DNA from: an uncultured Selenomonadaceae bacterium
GTDB lineage: Bacteria > Bacillota > Negativicutes > Selenomonadales > Selenomonadaceae
Assembly (NCBI GenBank): GCA_905234195.1
Contig: CAJOFR010000010.1
Location: 1-64,000, forward strand
Length of the DNA: 64,000 nt
Direction: 5' to 3'
Made by a program: the position numbers and the translations under genes. The first letter of the stretch is position 1. Each line of letters opens with the position of its first letter. Below the pieces are notes generated by a model that was not told the origin of the DNA, searched no databases, and saw only the letters and a list, made by a program, of their open reading frames with translations. Shown here in pieces: positions 17,755-27,060 of the stretch.

Positions 17755-19359
17755 ATGATAATCACAAAAATGGGTGGCGCGCTCGGCAATCAACTTTTTG
17801 AGTATGCTTTGGGGCGTTGCCTTGCTCACAAACACAACACAGAATTGAAAATCGACATAACGGAAGTTGAAAAATATAAAGATTCTCATCATAATAACTA
17901 TGTTTTGAATAATTTTAATGTGGAGGAAAATTTTGCGACGCCGGAAGAAATTGACAGCCTTCCTTCGATAAACGAGGGAAAACTCGGAAAATATTTTGCT
18001 TTCGCTCCTGAAATTTTGGACAGCCCCGATAATATTCATTTAGACGGTTTGTGGCAGAGCGGGAAATATTTTGAGGACGCTGCTGTTTCAGAAATTCTTC
18101 GTCGTGAATTTACTTTAAAAAATCCGCTGGGAAAAAATTCTGCGTCGTGGGAGAAAAAAATTCTTGCCGCAGATTGTCCTGTGTCGTTACACGTTCGTCA
18201 CGGCGATTATCTCATGCCTATTTTCAGAAACCACGCGGGGATAATTCCTCTTAAGTATTATTTTACCTGCGTGAGCGAACTGAAAAAATTTTTCCCTCAA
18301 ATGACACTCTTCGTCTTTTCCGATGATTTGGATTGGGTAAAAGAAAATTTAAAGTTGGACGTCCCGACAGAGTTTGTTGAGAGTTGCGAAAAAGATTTTG
18401 AAGAGCTTTACTTGATGAGCTTGTGCAAGCACAACATAATCGCCAACAGTACTTTTTCTTGGTGGGCGGCGTGGCTCAACAAAAATCCCGACAAAAAAGT
18501 TTTTACCCCGTATCCGTGGCACCGCGATGGTCACGGCAAAGATACGGTAGTTCCCGATAATTGGATAAAAATTCCCGTCAATTACGAAAGGAACCGTCCG
18601 TTTTCGCCGTTGCTGTCGATTATCGTTTGCGTTGGGAACGACGCCGCAACCATATCGCTAACTATATCAAGTATCTTGTCCCAAAGTTTAAGGGACTTTG
18701 AATTAATTATAGTTGATACCAGCGAAGACGGTAGCGGAGATTTTTGTAGGCGATTTGCGAAAGAAGACAACGTCACTTTTTTGAAGTCAAACGGTTTTGA
18801 GGGGAAGTTATCCGCCTGGAATAAAGGGCTTGAATGTGCTCGCGGCGACTATGTTTTGTTCGTTACAGGGAAAGATTTTTTGATTATCCACACCGTAGCG
18901 CTTGCCGCAATTATTTTGGATGAGGATTTTAGAGAAAAATGTTTGAACAATAAGCGCGAAGAATATCTTACCTATAAAAAATACGCCAAGAAAAAATCCC
19001 CGAATATTATTTTCTCCACTCAAGAGATTAAGGAAGACGCTACCGGAAATATAAGTATCGAAGGTGTTGCGGACAAAAAATTTTCTATCAAAACTGACGA
19101 GCCTTTCAAAAATCTGAATGGCTTTACCGAAATAAAAATCGACGACGCCCAAAAATTAATGTTGCTTGGAAGTCAGCAAATTAATAATTCACTCGGAACT
19201 AAATTTTTCAAGCGCGGTTTTCTGAACGAACACAATATTCGCTTTGACGAAACCCTGAAGGGGGGGGGTACGGCGGAGCTGAAATTTTTGGCGGAAGCAA
19301 TTCTTGCTACGGAAAATATTGTTTTTGCACCGAGTGCTTTTTATGGGCGGCTTAAATAA
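17755..19359 (+). CDS. GT11 alpha-1,2-fucosyltransferase fused to a GT2 glycosyltransferase
   Basis: Residues 1 to about 280 are a GT11 fucosyltransferase: MGGALGNQLFEYALGRCLAH, the GDP-fucose site SLHVRHGDY and NSTFSWWAAWLN. Residues from about 285 are a GT2 domain (LLSIIVCVGNDAATISLTIS, ELIIVDTSEDGS, AWNKGLECARGDYVLF). The usual GT2 acidic DxD is GKD here, so that half may be altered in activity. The GT2 end (FFKRGFLNEHNIRFDETL) contains a G9 run. ATG 17755 follows GGGAGG; the track start lies upstream inside manC. The protein is 534 aa and probably adds fucose plus another sugar to a surface glycan. Confidence 0.85.
   Translation: MIITKMGGALGNQLFEYALGRCLAHKHNTELKIDITEVEKYKDSHHNNYVLNNFNVEENFATPEEIDSLPSINEGKLGKYFAFAPEILDSPDNIHLDGLWQSGKYFEDAAVSEILRREFTLKNPLGKNSASWEKKILAADCPVSLHVRHGDYLMPIFRNHAGIIPLKYYFTCVSELKKFFPQMTLFVFSDDLDWVKENLKLDVPTEFVESCEKDFEELYLMSLCKHNIIANSTFSWWAAWLNKNPDKKVFTPYPWHRDGHGKDTVVPDNWIKIPVNYERNRPFSPLLSIIVCVGNDAATISLTISSILSQSLRDFELIIVDTSEDGSGDFCRRFAKEDNVTFLKSNGFEGKLSAWNKGLECARGDYVLFVTGKDFLIIHTVALAAIILDEDFREKCLNNKREEYLTYKKYAKKKSPNIIFSTQEIKEDATGNISIEGVADKKFSIKTDEPFKNLNGFTEIKIDDAQKLMLLGSQQINNSLGTKFFKRGFLNEHNIRFDETLKGGGTAELKFLAEAILATENIVFAPSAFYGRLK
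19260..19268. repeat. G9 homopolymer inside the glycosyltransferase fusion
   Basis: Nine G encode Gly-Gly-Gly near residue 503. The reading frame is complete with nine; with eight the frame ends after about five further codons, and with ten it runs about 30 codons in a different frame. This fits a phase-variable tract. Confidence 0.85.
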
Positions 19360-19377
19360 ATTCTTCGGAGGTGTTAG

Positions 19378-20340
19378 ATGAAAATTAGCGTTATCGGCTG
19401 CGGACGCTGGGGGAGTTTTCACGCGTGGTACTCGAATAAAATTGGGCACGACGTCATTCTTTACGGGCGCGCAGGTTCAAAAAATATGGAGCGTCTCGAA
19501 AAAACCGGCGGCAATGATTATCTGCAGTTGCCAAAAAATATCCGGCTGACTAAAAATCTTGCGGAGGCGATAAATTTTTCTGACGTGATAATAATTTCCG
19601 TCGGCTCCCAAAATCTGCGCGAACTCCTGCGGGAAATGAAGACGCTCCCCGAAATTAATTTCGCGCAAAAAAATTTTATCCTGTGCATGAAAGGAATTGA
19701 ACGCGGCAGCGGGAAAACTCTTTCTAAGGTTTTCGCTGAAGAAATTCCCCGCGCGAAAGTTGCCGTTTGGGTTGGACCTGGTCACGTTCAAGATTTTATC
19801 CGCGAAATTCCAAACTGCATGGTCATGAGTTCGTCGGACGAAAATTTTACGCGGGAGCTTGTCGAAATTTTTAAAAGCCCGCTGATTAGATTTTATTACG
19901 GCAGAGATTTAATCGGCACGGAAATTGGCGCGGCGGCGAAAAATGTTATCGGGCTTGCGGCGGGCATGCTCGACGGGCTGAATTGTACGAGCTTGAAAGG
20001 CGCGCTGATGGCTCGCGGTACTGCAGAACTTTCGCGGCTGATTGAATCTCTCGGCGGCGAAAAAATGACTGTCTACGGCTTGAGCCATCTGGGTGACTAC
20101 GAGGCGACGCTTTTTTCTGAGCACAGCCATAACCGCCGCTTCGGTGAAGACTTTGTGCTGAATAAAAAATTTGATAAACTTGCTGAAGGGGTTGACACAG
20201 TCGCGGCACTGATGCGGCTCGCCGAAGTTACCGGAGTGGAGCTGCCGATAAGCCGCGCGGTTTACAAAATTTTATACGAAAACCAAAATCCAAAGGAACA
20301 GCTCATGCAATTATTTTTGCGCTCGACAAAAGCGGAATAA
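19378..20340 (+). CDS. NAD(P)-dependent glycerol-3-phosphate dehydrogenase-like protein
   Basis: The 320-aa protein has the GpsA layout: Rossmann loop VIGCGRWGSFHAWYSNKIGH, the KGIERG motif, WVGPGH in place of the usual SGPSFA, the catalytic lysine region EIGAAAKNVIGLAAGMLDGL, and GLSHLGDYEATL. These substitutions and the location at the end of a glycan cluster suggest a paralogue rather than the housekeeping GpsA. It may make glycerol phosphate for a surface polymer. ATG 19378 follows GGAGG. Confidence 0.75.
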   Translation: MKISVIGCGRWGSFHAWYSNKIGHDVILYGRAGSKNMERLEKTGGNDYLQLPKNIRLTKNLAEAINFSDVIIISVGSQNLRELLREMKTLPEINFAQKNFILCMKGIERGSGKTLSKVFAEEIPRAKVAVWVGPGHVQDFIREIPNCMVMSSSDENFTRELVEIFKSPLIRFYYGRDLIGTEIGAAAKNVIGLAAGMLDGLNCTSLKGALMARGTAELSRLIESLGGEKMTVYGLSHLGDYEATLFSEHSHNRRFGEDFVLNKKFDKLAEGVDTVAALMRLAEVTGVELPISRAVYKILYENQNPKEQLMQLFLRSTKAE

Positions 20341-20380
20341 ATTTTTTCGGGCTGAAATTTTTAAACGGAGGTGGCTTAAG

Positions 20381-20896
20381 ATGAAGATTGGCGACAAAAT
20401 TGTATATCCGATGCATGGTGCGGGTGAAGTCACCGGCATTGAAGAAAACGACGTAGGCGGCGCGAAAAAATCTTATTACGTCCTGCGGCTGCCGTTGGGA
20501 AATCTGAAACTTATGCTGCCCGTCGATAAGGTCGAGGGAATTGGGTTGCGCGACGTGATTGATAAATCGCAGATAGAAGACGTTGCCGAAGTTTTGAAAG
20601 ATTTTTCCGATCCGGCGCAGGGCAGTTGGAACAAACGTTTTCACGCGAACCTTGACCGCCTGAAATCCGGAAATATTCTCGAAGTGGCGGCGGTCGTCCG
20701 GAATATTTCAAGGCGTCACAAGACAAAAAAAATTTCCAACGGCGAAAGACGCCTGTTGGATCTGGCAACACAAATTTTGACCAGCGAACTTATTTACGCT
20801 TTGGAGAAAACGCCCGAAGAAGTTTCGCAGTGGGTGAACGAACTCATTGATACAAGACTTGCTGAAGAAGATGCAAGCGAAGATTTTACGGACTGA
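20381..20896 (+). CDS. CarD-family transcriptional regulator
   Basis: CarD proteins bind RNA polymerase beta and stabilise open promoter complexes. The 171-aa protein has the interaction domain MKIGDKIVYPMHGAGEVTGI and a helical C-terminal part rich in Arg and Lys (NISRRHKTKKISNGERRLLD). An ACGGAGG site precedes ATG 20381. Its end overlaps the end of the convergent PBP gene by 11 bp. Confidence 0.88.
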   Translation: MKIGDKIVYPMHGAGEVTGIEENDVGGAKKSYYVLRLPLGNLKLMLPVDKVEGIGLRDVIDKSQIEDVAEVLKDFSDPAQGSWNKRFHANLDRLKSGNILEVAAVVRNISRRHKTKKISNGERRLLDLATQILTSELIYALEKTPEEVSQWVNELIDTRLAEEDASEDFTD

Positions 20897-22904
20897 ACGT
20901 GACAGAAATTTTCGTGCCCCTGTCGACGACTGCGCGGGGCTCAAGACTTTGCTCGACGGCAAAACCTGAACCGTGACTTTCAAGAACAAGCCCCGCCTCG
21001 TCAGCAAGCCGCGCAACTTCGCGAATACTCCTCCTGTAAAAATTCGGGACTATCGACACATTTGACGGCGTGGTCTCTTTTTCTTCGCTGTACTCTTCGA
21101 CGGGCGCGGGAATATTTTGCGTCATTGCCGACGCTCCGGAAGTATCACCCTCGCCGACGTCTTCGGCAAAATCGGTGTCGTCAATCAGCGGCGCATTGCT
21201 CGGCTCAATCCGCAAATATCTGAAGACCTGCGATAAAATCCTGCTCGCAACAGGCGCGGCAATTTGTCCGCCGTAAAAAACTCCGGCAGGGTCGTCGATT
21301 ATCACGAGCAAAGCAACTTGAGGATTTTCGACGGGACCAAAGCCGCAAAACGACGCAATATATCTCCCTTCGCTGTATCCGGTGCCGTCCTCATTAATTT
21401 TTTGAGCGGTGCCGGTTTTTCCTGCCACGCGATAGCCGCGAACAGTCGCCTTCTTGCCGCCGCCGGACGCCACGACCTGTTCAAGGAGCCCGACCAAAGT
21501 TTTATCGGTGGCAGAATCAACAGTGCGTCGAACTTCTTCGGGATGCGTCTCGGAATAAATCGTGCCGTTCGCATTTTTTATCGACTTGACGATATGCGGT
21601 TTCAGCAAAATTCCGTTGTTGGCAACCGCGCTCATGGCAGTGACAAGCTGAATCGGAGTGACGGCAACGCTCTGCCCAATGGCCATCGTCGCGATATCCG
21701 AATCAACCATTTCGTCGGGCATGTACAAAATCCCAACCTCTTCGCCGGGCAATTCAATATCCGTCGGCTCCCCGAAACCGAAAAGTTTTGCGTAATGGAT
21801 AAGCTTATCCGCGCCCAGTTGCAAGCCGATTAGAGCAAAGCCCGTGTTTAGAGATTGCTTGACGACGTCGGCAAAAGTCACCGTGCCAAAACTCGCGCCG
21901 TTCCAGTTTTGAATCCTCTTGCCGGAAACCATGACATAGCCCGGGTCTACAAAAATCTGATTCGGCGAAACAACTCCCTCTTGCAATGCGGCGGCGGCAG
22001 TCACCGTTTTAAAAGTCGAACCTGGCTCGTAGACAAAGGACACCGCGCGATTTTTCCAGACTTCCGGCTCATAATCCCAAAATCTATTAGGATTATAAGA
22101 GGGACGATTAGCCATCGCCAAAATTTCGCCGTTGCGCGGATCCATCGCGATACAAGTTATCGCAAGAGGACTATTTTCAGCCATTGCGCGATCCAGCTCC
22201 TGCTCCACGATAAACTGAATCGCGCTGTCAATCGTCAGCTGAATCGTCTTGCACTTGTCGCCTTGATAGCCGTGCCATTCAAAAATCGAATCAAGAATCG
22301 GGCGTTCGCGCGTGTCCGTGTACAAAAAAGATTCGGTGACTTCGCCTTTAATATACTTGTCCAGCGATTGCTCGATACCCTCAAGCCCTTTGTCGTCCGT
22401 GCCCACGAAACCCAACAAGTTCGCGGCAAGCACGTCATTCGGGTAATATCTCTTCGCCTCTTCACGAAAACCCAAACAATTCGCGTAACCTTTTTGACGA
22501 ATCAGCGCGCGAATCGCCTCGTACTCCGATTGCTCCATTCGACGCTTTACCCAAGAAAACCCGCCGCCAACTTTTATATCTTCCAAAATATCCTCGACGC
22601 TTTTATCGACAAGCGGTGCCAAGTCTGCCGCAAGCTGTTGAGGATTTTCCACATTATTGGGATCTACAAACAAAGATTTTGTCATCGTGCTCGCGGCAAG
22701 CTCCCTGCCGTTCCTGTCGACAATCGCGCCGCGCGGAGACTGTACAAGATAATCTTGCCCGACTTGATAGCGCATCCTTTCCGAAAGTTCACTGCCCTGC
22801 ACGAGCTGCAACCAGCCGTAGCGCACCATTATGACAAAAATCCCGACGAGCATCACCACGACGAGCACGACAATTCTTTTTTGGAGTTTTATTCTGTTTT
22901 CCAT
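20886..22904 (-). CDS. Class B penicillin-binding protein (SpoVD/PBP2-like) with PASTA domain
   Basis: The 672-aa transpeptidase has one N-terminal membrane helix (about residues 10-30), a dimerisation region starting PRGAIVDRNGRELAAS, the active-site STFK (S296-K299), SLN at 351-353 and KTGTAQK near residue 495. A C-terminal PASTA domain (VPNFYRRSIREVARLADEAG) follows an acidic linker. PASTA-bearing class B PBPs are FtsI or SpoVD types, used in septal or spore-cortex synthesis. It is not in a division cluster here. It precedes no gene on its strand before carD, and telA lies 3 bp upstream. Confidence 0.9.
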   Translation of the reverse strand: MENRIKLQKRIVVLVVVMLVGIFVIMVRYGWLQLVQGSELSERMRYQVGQDYLVQSPRGAIVDRNGRELAASTMTKSLFVDPNNVENPQQLAADLAPLVDKSVEDILEDIKVGGGFSWVKRRMEQSEYEAIRALIRQKGYANCLGFREEAKRYYPNDVLAANLLGFVGTDDKGLEGIEQSLDKYIKGEVTESFLYTDTRERPILDSIFEWHGYQGDKCKTIQLTIDSAIQFIVEQELDRAMAENSPLAITCIAMDPRNGEILAMANRPSYNPNRFWDYEPEVWKNRAVSFVYEPGSTFKTVTAAAALQEGVVSPNQIFVDPGYVMVSGKRIQNWNGASFGTVTFADVVKQSLNTGFALIGLQLGADKLIHYAKLFGFGEPTDIELPGEEVGILYMPDEMVDSDIATMAIGQSVAVTPIQLVTAMSAVANNGILLKPHIVKSIKNANGTIYSETHPEEVRRTVDSATDKTLVGLLEQVVASGGGKKATVRGYRVAGKTGTAQKINEDGTGYSEGRYIASFCGFGPVENPQVALLVIIDDPAGVFYGGQIAAPVASRILSQVFRYLRIEPSNAPLIDDTDFAEDVGEGDTSGASAMTQNIPAPVEEYSEEKETTPSNVSIVPNFYRRSIREVARLADEAGLVLESHGSGFAVEQSLEPRAVVDRGTKISVTFSP

Positions 22905-22907
22905 TAA

Positions 22908-24068
22908 TCACTGACCGTTGACGCGATTGGAGTTTCTTAGGAGGGTGTCACGCAGTCTGCCTTCAATAGCCACGAGTTCTTTTTCGGCCGCCGCGCGCCG
23001 TTGCCGCCCTTCCTGCTGAATACGAACAGTTTCCTCAATCGTCGAAATTAAATCTTCGTTGACTTTCTTCACGGTGTCCACGTCGACGACACCGCGTTCA
23101 TTTTCGCGCGCCGTATCAATCGTATTTTGCTTGAGCATTTCGGCGTTGCGGCGGAGCAAATCATTTGTCGCGTCGCTTACCGCGCGTTGCATCTCGATAA
23201 CCTGCCGCTGACGAGTCAAGCCGAGCGCGATAACCATTTGATTTTTCCAAAGCGGTATCGTGTGATAAATTGCGGACTGCACGCGGTCTATCAAAACTTT
23301 GTCGTTATTTTGAATCAAACGAATTTGCGGCGCGGTCTGAATCGCAAGAGTTTTGCTCAACTTCAAATCGTGAATCTTTTTCTCGAAACGGTCGACGCTC
23401 TGTTCAAAATCCGCGACGACTTGAACCGCCATAGGGTCATTTTTCGCCGCCGCTTGAGATTTTAACTTCGGCAAAGTGGTCGTGCGCATCTCCTCAAGTT
23501 TTTCCTCGCCGGCGCGAATGTACAGCTGCAAATCCTTAAAGTACGCAAGATTTTTTTCGTAAAGAGTATCGAACATCACGACGTCTTCCATTAGTTTGAC
23601 CTTCGACCGCTCAAGACCCGCCTGAATTTTTTCAACCTGCGTGGAAAGTTTGTCGTAGCCGCTCTTAATATCCTCCGCCTTGTTGACCATTGAACTGAGG
23701 AAAGGAATTTTGCTGACGAAACTTTTTTTCTCATTGACGTCGAAGCCGCGAACTTTCGAGACCAAATCAGTTAAAAGCTCGCCGACTTGTCCTGAATCTT
23801 TCGTGCGTACTTTATTCAAAATGCTGTCCGAAAACTGCGCGATTTCCTTTTGGGCGGGCGCGCCGAAAGTCAGCGGCGTATTTGAATCCATTAAATTTAT
23901 TCCGTCCTTTATGGATTGGACTTTCGCTTTATCGGCGGGCGATAACTCTTCGACTTGACGAGTAACTTTTTCAATTTCGACTTCGGGTTTGACTTCGACG
24001 ACGGCTGATTCATTTGCGGAACTTGCCGCCTTTTGTGACATTAAATCTTCCAAACTTATATCTGCCAT
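22908..24068 (-). CDS. TelA / toxic anion resistance family protein
   Basis: The 386-aa protein is largely helical and carries TelA features: LSPADKAKVQSIKDGINLMD, KIPFLSSMVNKAEDIKSGYDK and the central HTIPLWKNQMVIALGLTRQRQ. Members are linked to tellurite and cell-envelope stress tolerance; the mechanism is not known. It forms a cluster with the XpaC-TM2 protein upstream and the PBP downstream (3 bp gap), a pairing like yaaN-xpaC in bacilli. Confidence 0.88.
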   Translation of the reverse strand: MADISLEDLMSQKAASSANESAVVEVKPEVEIEKVTRQVEELSPADKAKVQSIKDGINLMDSNTPLTFGAPAQKEIAQFSDSILNKVRTKDSGQVGELLTDLVSKVRGFDVNEKKSFVSKIPFLSSMVNKAEDIKSGYDKLSTQVEKIQAGLERSKVKLMEDVVMFDTLYEKNLAYFKDLQLYIRAGEEKLEEMRTTTLPKLKSQAAAKNDPMAVQVVADFEQSVDRFEKKIHDLKLSKTLAIQTAPQIRLIQNNDKVLIDRVQSAIYHTIPLWKNQMVIALGLTRQRQVIEMQRAVSDATNDLLRRNAEMLKQNTIDTARENERGVVDVDTVKKVNEDLISTIEETVRIQQEGRQRRAAAEKELVAIEGRLRDTLLRNSNRVNGQ

Positions 24069-24092
24069 TTTTTTCGCTCCTCTTACAAATTT

Positions 24093-25052
24093 TTAACGAC
24101 GTCGTCCGCGTCCGTTGCGGTCGTCTTTTTCGATATACTGTTCGTAAAAATCTTCAACGGGCATAAATAAATATCTTACCCCCTCCACAAAACTAATCCA
24201 CGTCGGCAAAGTCGTCCAGAAAAACAAAAGATACAACACGCCCTGCAGAGTTTTGCCTTGATAAAATTTGTGCGCGCCGAGTGAGCCGAGAAAAATTGCC
24301 AGCGCGGATTGAATCAACTTGCGCTGAATTATTTCCGGTCTCTCCGATTCGGGAAAGGGTGCCGTCGAAATTTCCCTGCCCTGTCTGCGCCGCCGAAACC
24401 CCGTCCCTACAGGCAGATTTTTTCTTTCGACGCCGCTCATGGGCTGATCCAAAAGATCCGTGTCGATTCTGACGTTGCCATAATCGTCCACCGCCCCAAC
24501 GTCCAAAGTTTTGCGCTTAATCCCCTCCGCGTCAAGCTGTTGCTCCATAACCTTCAACTCGGCGTCGGCAGAAATTATCTGGTCGTTCAAAACGTGCTCG
24601 AATTGATCTTCGTAGGCGTCCTCAAGCGCGGCAAGCGTCGTCTTCATTCGATATTTCAAGTCGCGAACGCGGTCGGTTGAAAGTTGCGTCGCCTCCAGCT
24701 CCTGATATTGCTTGACGATTTGAACGGCGCGGTCTTGATAATAATCGATAAACTTGCACGCCAGCGGAATGCGCTCCGGATGTTTTTCGAGATTCGACAG
24801 CAGATTTTTTGCAATGCGCTGCATTGTCGCAAGTTTCGCTGAAAGATCTCTGTCGTTAATTTCTTTTCGCGCTGACTCAAGATATTTGAAATCTTCCATC
24901 GCCTTATCGAAATTATCTTGCAGAAATTCCGCGCGGTCTTCCTCCAGCTCCTCTAAATCCAGCTGCGGCGTTCGATTCTTCCGCCAATCCCAAAAAGCTT
25001 TTCCTCCGAATATAACGGCGACCGTAGCCAAAATAACTAACAAATAATCCAC
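24093..25052 (-). CDS. XpaC-like protein with C-terminal TM2 domain
   Basis: An N-terminal membrane helix (YLLVILATVAVIFGG) is followed by a long helical XpaC-type region (to about residue 150), a basic linker, and a C-terminal TM2 domain (SALAIFLGSLGAHKFYQGKT, then a hydrophobic hairpin). The track starts at 25061, but AAGGAGG lies next to that codon and 8 bp before GTG 25052, which is preferred (319 aa). XpaC/TelA pairs are known neighbours; the TM2 addition is unusual. Confidence 0.78.
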   Translation of the reverse strand: MDYLLVILATVAVIFGGKAFWDWRKNRTPQLDLEELEEDRAEFLQDNFDKAMEDFKYLESARKEINDRDLSAKLATMQRIAKNLLSNLEKHPERIPLACKFIDYYQDRAVQIVKQYQELEATQLSTDRVRDLKYRMKTTLAALEDAYEDQFEHVLNDQIISADAELKVMEQQLDAEGIKRKTLDVGAVDDYGNVRIDTDLLDQPMSGVERKNLPVGTGFRRRRQGREISTAPFPESERPEIIQRKLIQSALAIFLGSLGAHKFYQGKTLQGVLYLLFFWTTLPTWISFVEGVRYLFMPVEDFYEQYIEKDDRNGRGRRR

Positions 25053-25072
25053 AGCCGACACCTCCTTTGCTA

Positions 25073-25101
25073 ATCATAGCACAAACTTCAAGATTATGGA
25101 A
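25073..25101 (-). promoter_or_regulatory. Possible extended -10 promoter for the xpaC-telA-PBP operon
   Basis: On the minus strand TGCTATGAT is an extended -10 element, with a poor -35 (TTCCAT) 17 bp upstream. It is the only reasonable promoter in the 140-bp divergent gap. Confidence 0.4.
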
Positions 25102-25192
25102 TAGGAAACAGCAAACGGATTTTTTATTAACGGCAGGAATAATTTTGAATCACGCCGAATACTCTTGGAAAATTATTTTGCAGGTGATTTTA

Positions 25193-26005
25193 ATGGCGGA
25201 AAAAAAATGGATAAATTTTCCAATGACGGTCAACGGCTTGACGGTGGAGGCAAGGTTCACTGAAAACGCCGTCGAAAAAATTTTTAAACCCTTTCTGCGC
25301 AAGTTAAGCGAACTGCGCGAAATTACCGACAGAAAAATTGTCGCGTACGTCGCCGCGCCGCCCGCCGTCGGGAAATCTACTCTTGTTCAGTTCCTCGAAG
25401 ACCTTAGCCGCAAAAATCTGGAGTTCACGAACGTCCGCGCGCTCGGCATGGACGGTTTCCACTTCCCCGCAGAATATCTCAAGTCTAACACAATTGAAAT
25501 CGACGGGCAGAAAATTTTGCTGAATGATATTAAAGGCGCGCCCGAAACTTTTGACGTGGACGCCCTGCAAATAAAATTGCGCGAAGTTCGTCAAGAAGGC
25601 ACCGACTGGAATATTTACGACCGCACAATTCACGACGTTGTTTTTGACGCGTTTAGCGTCGAGGACGATATTATTTTGATTGAGGGAAATTATTTGTTGC
25701 TGGACGAGCCGCGCTGGACGAATATCCGCGTGCTTGCCGACTATACTGTCTTCGTCACGGCGGAGCCAAACTTTTTGAAAGAGCGTCTTATTTCTCGGAA
25801 GGTGCAGGGTGGAAAATCCCGCGAAGAGGCAGAAAAATTTTATCTGACAAGCGACAGCAAGAACGTCGAGAGAATTTTGAATCATTCTGCGGCGGCGAAC
25901 GAAACTTGGGAACTGCAACCTGACGGCGATTTTATCAAGCACGAGGACGACGACGAAGAAGTTGTTATCGACGAAGTTCCCGCCGAAAAGGACAGCGAAA
26001 CTTGA
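25193..26005 (+). CDS. P-loop nucleoside/sugar kinase-like protein
   Basis: The protein has a P-loop (AYVAAPPAVGKSTLVQFLED), GMDGFHFPAEYL, and IILIEGNYLLLDEPRW, the motifs of the uridine kinase/phosphoribulokinase group, in the branch of sugar or nucleoside kinases. The natural substrate is unknown. The track starts at 25067, but CAGGTGA precedes ATG 25193, giving 270 aa. The C-terminus is acidic (HEDDDEEVVIDEVP). Its stop overlaps the cobD start, linking it to cobD-cobC. Confidence 0.72.
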   Translation: MAEKKWINFPMTVNGLTVEARFTENAVEKIFKPFLRKLSELREITDRKIVAYVAAPPAVGKSTLVQFLEDLSRKNLEFTNVRALGMDGFHFPAEYLKSNTIEIDGQKILLNDIKGAPETFDVDALQIKLREVRQEGTDWNIYDRTIHDVVFDAFSVEDDIILIEGNYLLLDEPRWTNIRVLADYTVFVTAEPNFLKERLISRKVQGGKSREEAEKFYLTSDSKNVERILNHSAAANETWELQPDGDFIKHEDDDEEVVIDEVPAEKDSET

Positions 26006-27060
26006 TGCAAAAATATCAGCACGGCGGGCAAATTTACGACGCGCAGGGAGCGGCGGGCGATTGGTTGGATTTCAGCGCGAATGTTAATCCGTTGGGACTT
26101 TCGGAAAAAATTCGCAGGGCTTTGTCTGAAAATCTCGGCGGGGTTGTGAATTACCCCGACCCTGCCGCGACAGAACTCAAAAATTTAATTTCACTGCGCT
26201 ACAAAATTCAGCCGGAAAATTTGGTTTTGCTGAACGGCGCGGCGGAATTTTTTTATTTATACCTGAACGTCACGCGCCCGCAAAAAATTTTAATCCCCGC
26301 GCCCGCCTTTTCCGAATACGAACGCGCGGCACGTTCAATAAACGCCGAAGTCGAATTTTTTTTGACGAACGCCGAAGAAAATTTTCACGTCGACGCAGAA
26401 AAAATTATCGCGCAGATAAAATCGCAGGAGACGGACTGCATTTTTATCGGACGCCCGAATAATCCGACGGGAAATTTAATTTCGATAGAGGACATAAAAA
26501 AAATCGCCGCTCACACAAAAATCGTCGTCGACGAATCATTTATTGACTTCCTGCCGGAAAAATCTGCGCGCGAATCAGTTTCGGAAAAGATATCCGTCGT
26601 GCAGTCGCTGACAAAAATTTTCGCGATACCCGGCTTGCGTTTGGGGTTCGCCGTCGTCGAAAAAAATTTGGCGGAAAGATTGAATTTGGCGAAGGACGTT
26701 TGGAACGTAAACTTTTTGGCACAAAAGGCGGGAGTCGCGGCGTTGGACGACGAATTTTTCATGGAAGAAACTCGCGCGTGGTTGGAGGAAGAGAAAAAAT
26801 ATTTCGTCGGGCGGCTGGAAAAAATTCGCGGCGTAAAATTTTTTGCGCCGACGGTAAATTTCGTGTTGCTCCAATTAAATTCGCAGGAAACAGCGGCTTA
26901 CGTGTTGAAAGAATTACGCGGGAAAAAAATTTTGCTGAGGAGTTGCGCGAATTTTGTCGGACTGGACGCAAGGTTTTTGCGGACGGCGATACGTTCGCGC
27001 GACGAAAACAAATTTCTCCTCGACGCACTGCAGGAAATTTTGAAAGGAGTTTTGTCATGA
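26005..27060 (+). CDS. cobD: Threonine-phosphate decarboxylase CobD-like (HisC family)
   Basis: This PLP enzyme (351 aa) opens with YQHGGQIYDAQ and DFSANVNPLGLS, typical of CobD, which makes aminopropanol phosphate for the cobalamin side chain. RPNNPTGN and the lysine region SLTKIFAIPGLRLGF mark the PLP fold. Histidinol-phosphate aminotransferases are similar, but the N-terminus and a CobC-like neighbour favour CobD. ATG 26005 overlaps the upstream stop (TGATG). Confidence 0.82.
   Translation: MQKYQHGGQIYDAQGAAGDWLDFSANVNPLGLSEKIRRALSENLGGVVNYPDPAATELKNLISLRYKIQPENLVLLNGAAEFFYLYLNVTRPQKILIPAPAFSEYERAARSINAEVEFFLTNAEENFHVDAEKIIAQIKSQETDCIFIGRPNNPTGNLISIEDIKKIAAHTKIVVDESFIDFLPEKSARESVSEKISVVQSLTKIFAIPGLRLGFAVVEKNLAERLNLAKDVWNVNFLAQKAGVAALDDEFFMEETRAWLEEEKKYFVGRLEKIRGVKFFAPTVNFVLLQLNSQETAAYVLKELRGKKILLRSCANFVGLDARFLRTAIRSRDENKFLLDALQEILKGVLS

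Noticed and set aside
21855-22907. Plus-strand ORF of 350 aa opposite the PBP gene
   Set aside because: The opposite strand has all class B PBP motifs in order. The plus ORF is Arg/His-rich as expected from an antisense reading.
26700-27056. Upstream 119-codon extension of the CobC-like ORF
   Set aside because: It overlaps cobD in another frame and has no family similarity; ATG 27057 has a Shine-Dalgarno and couples to cobD.
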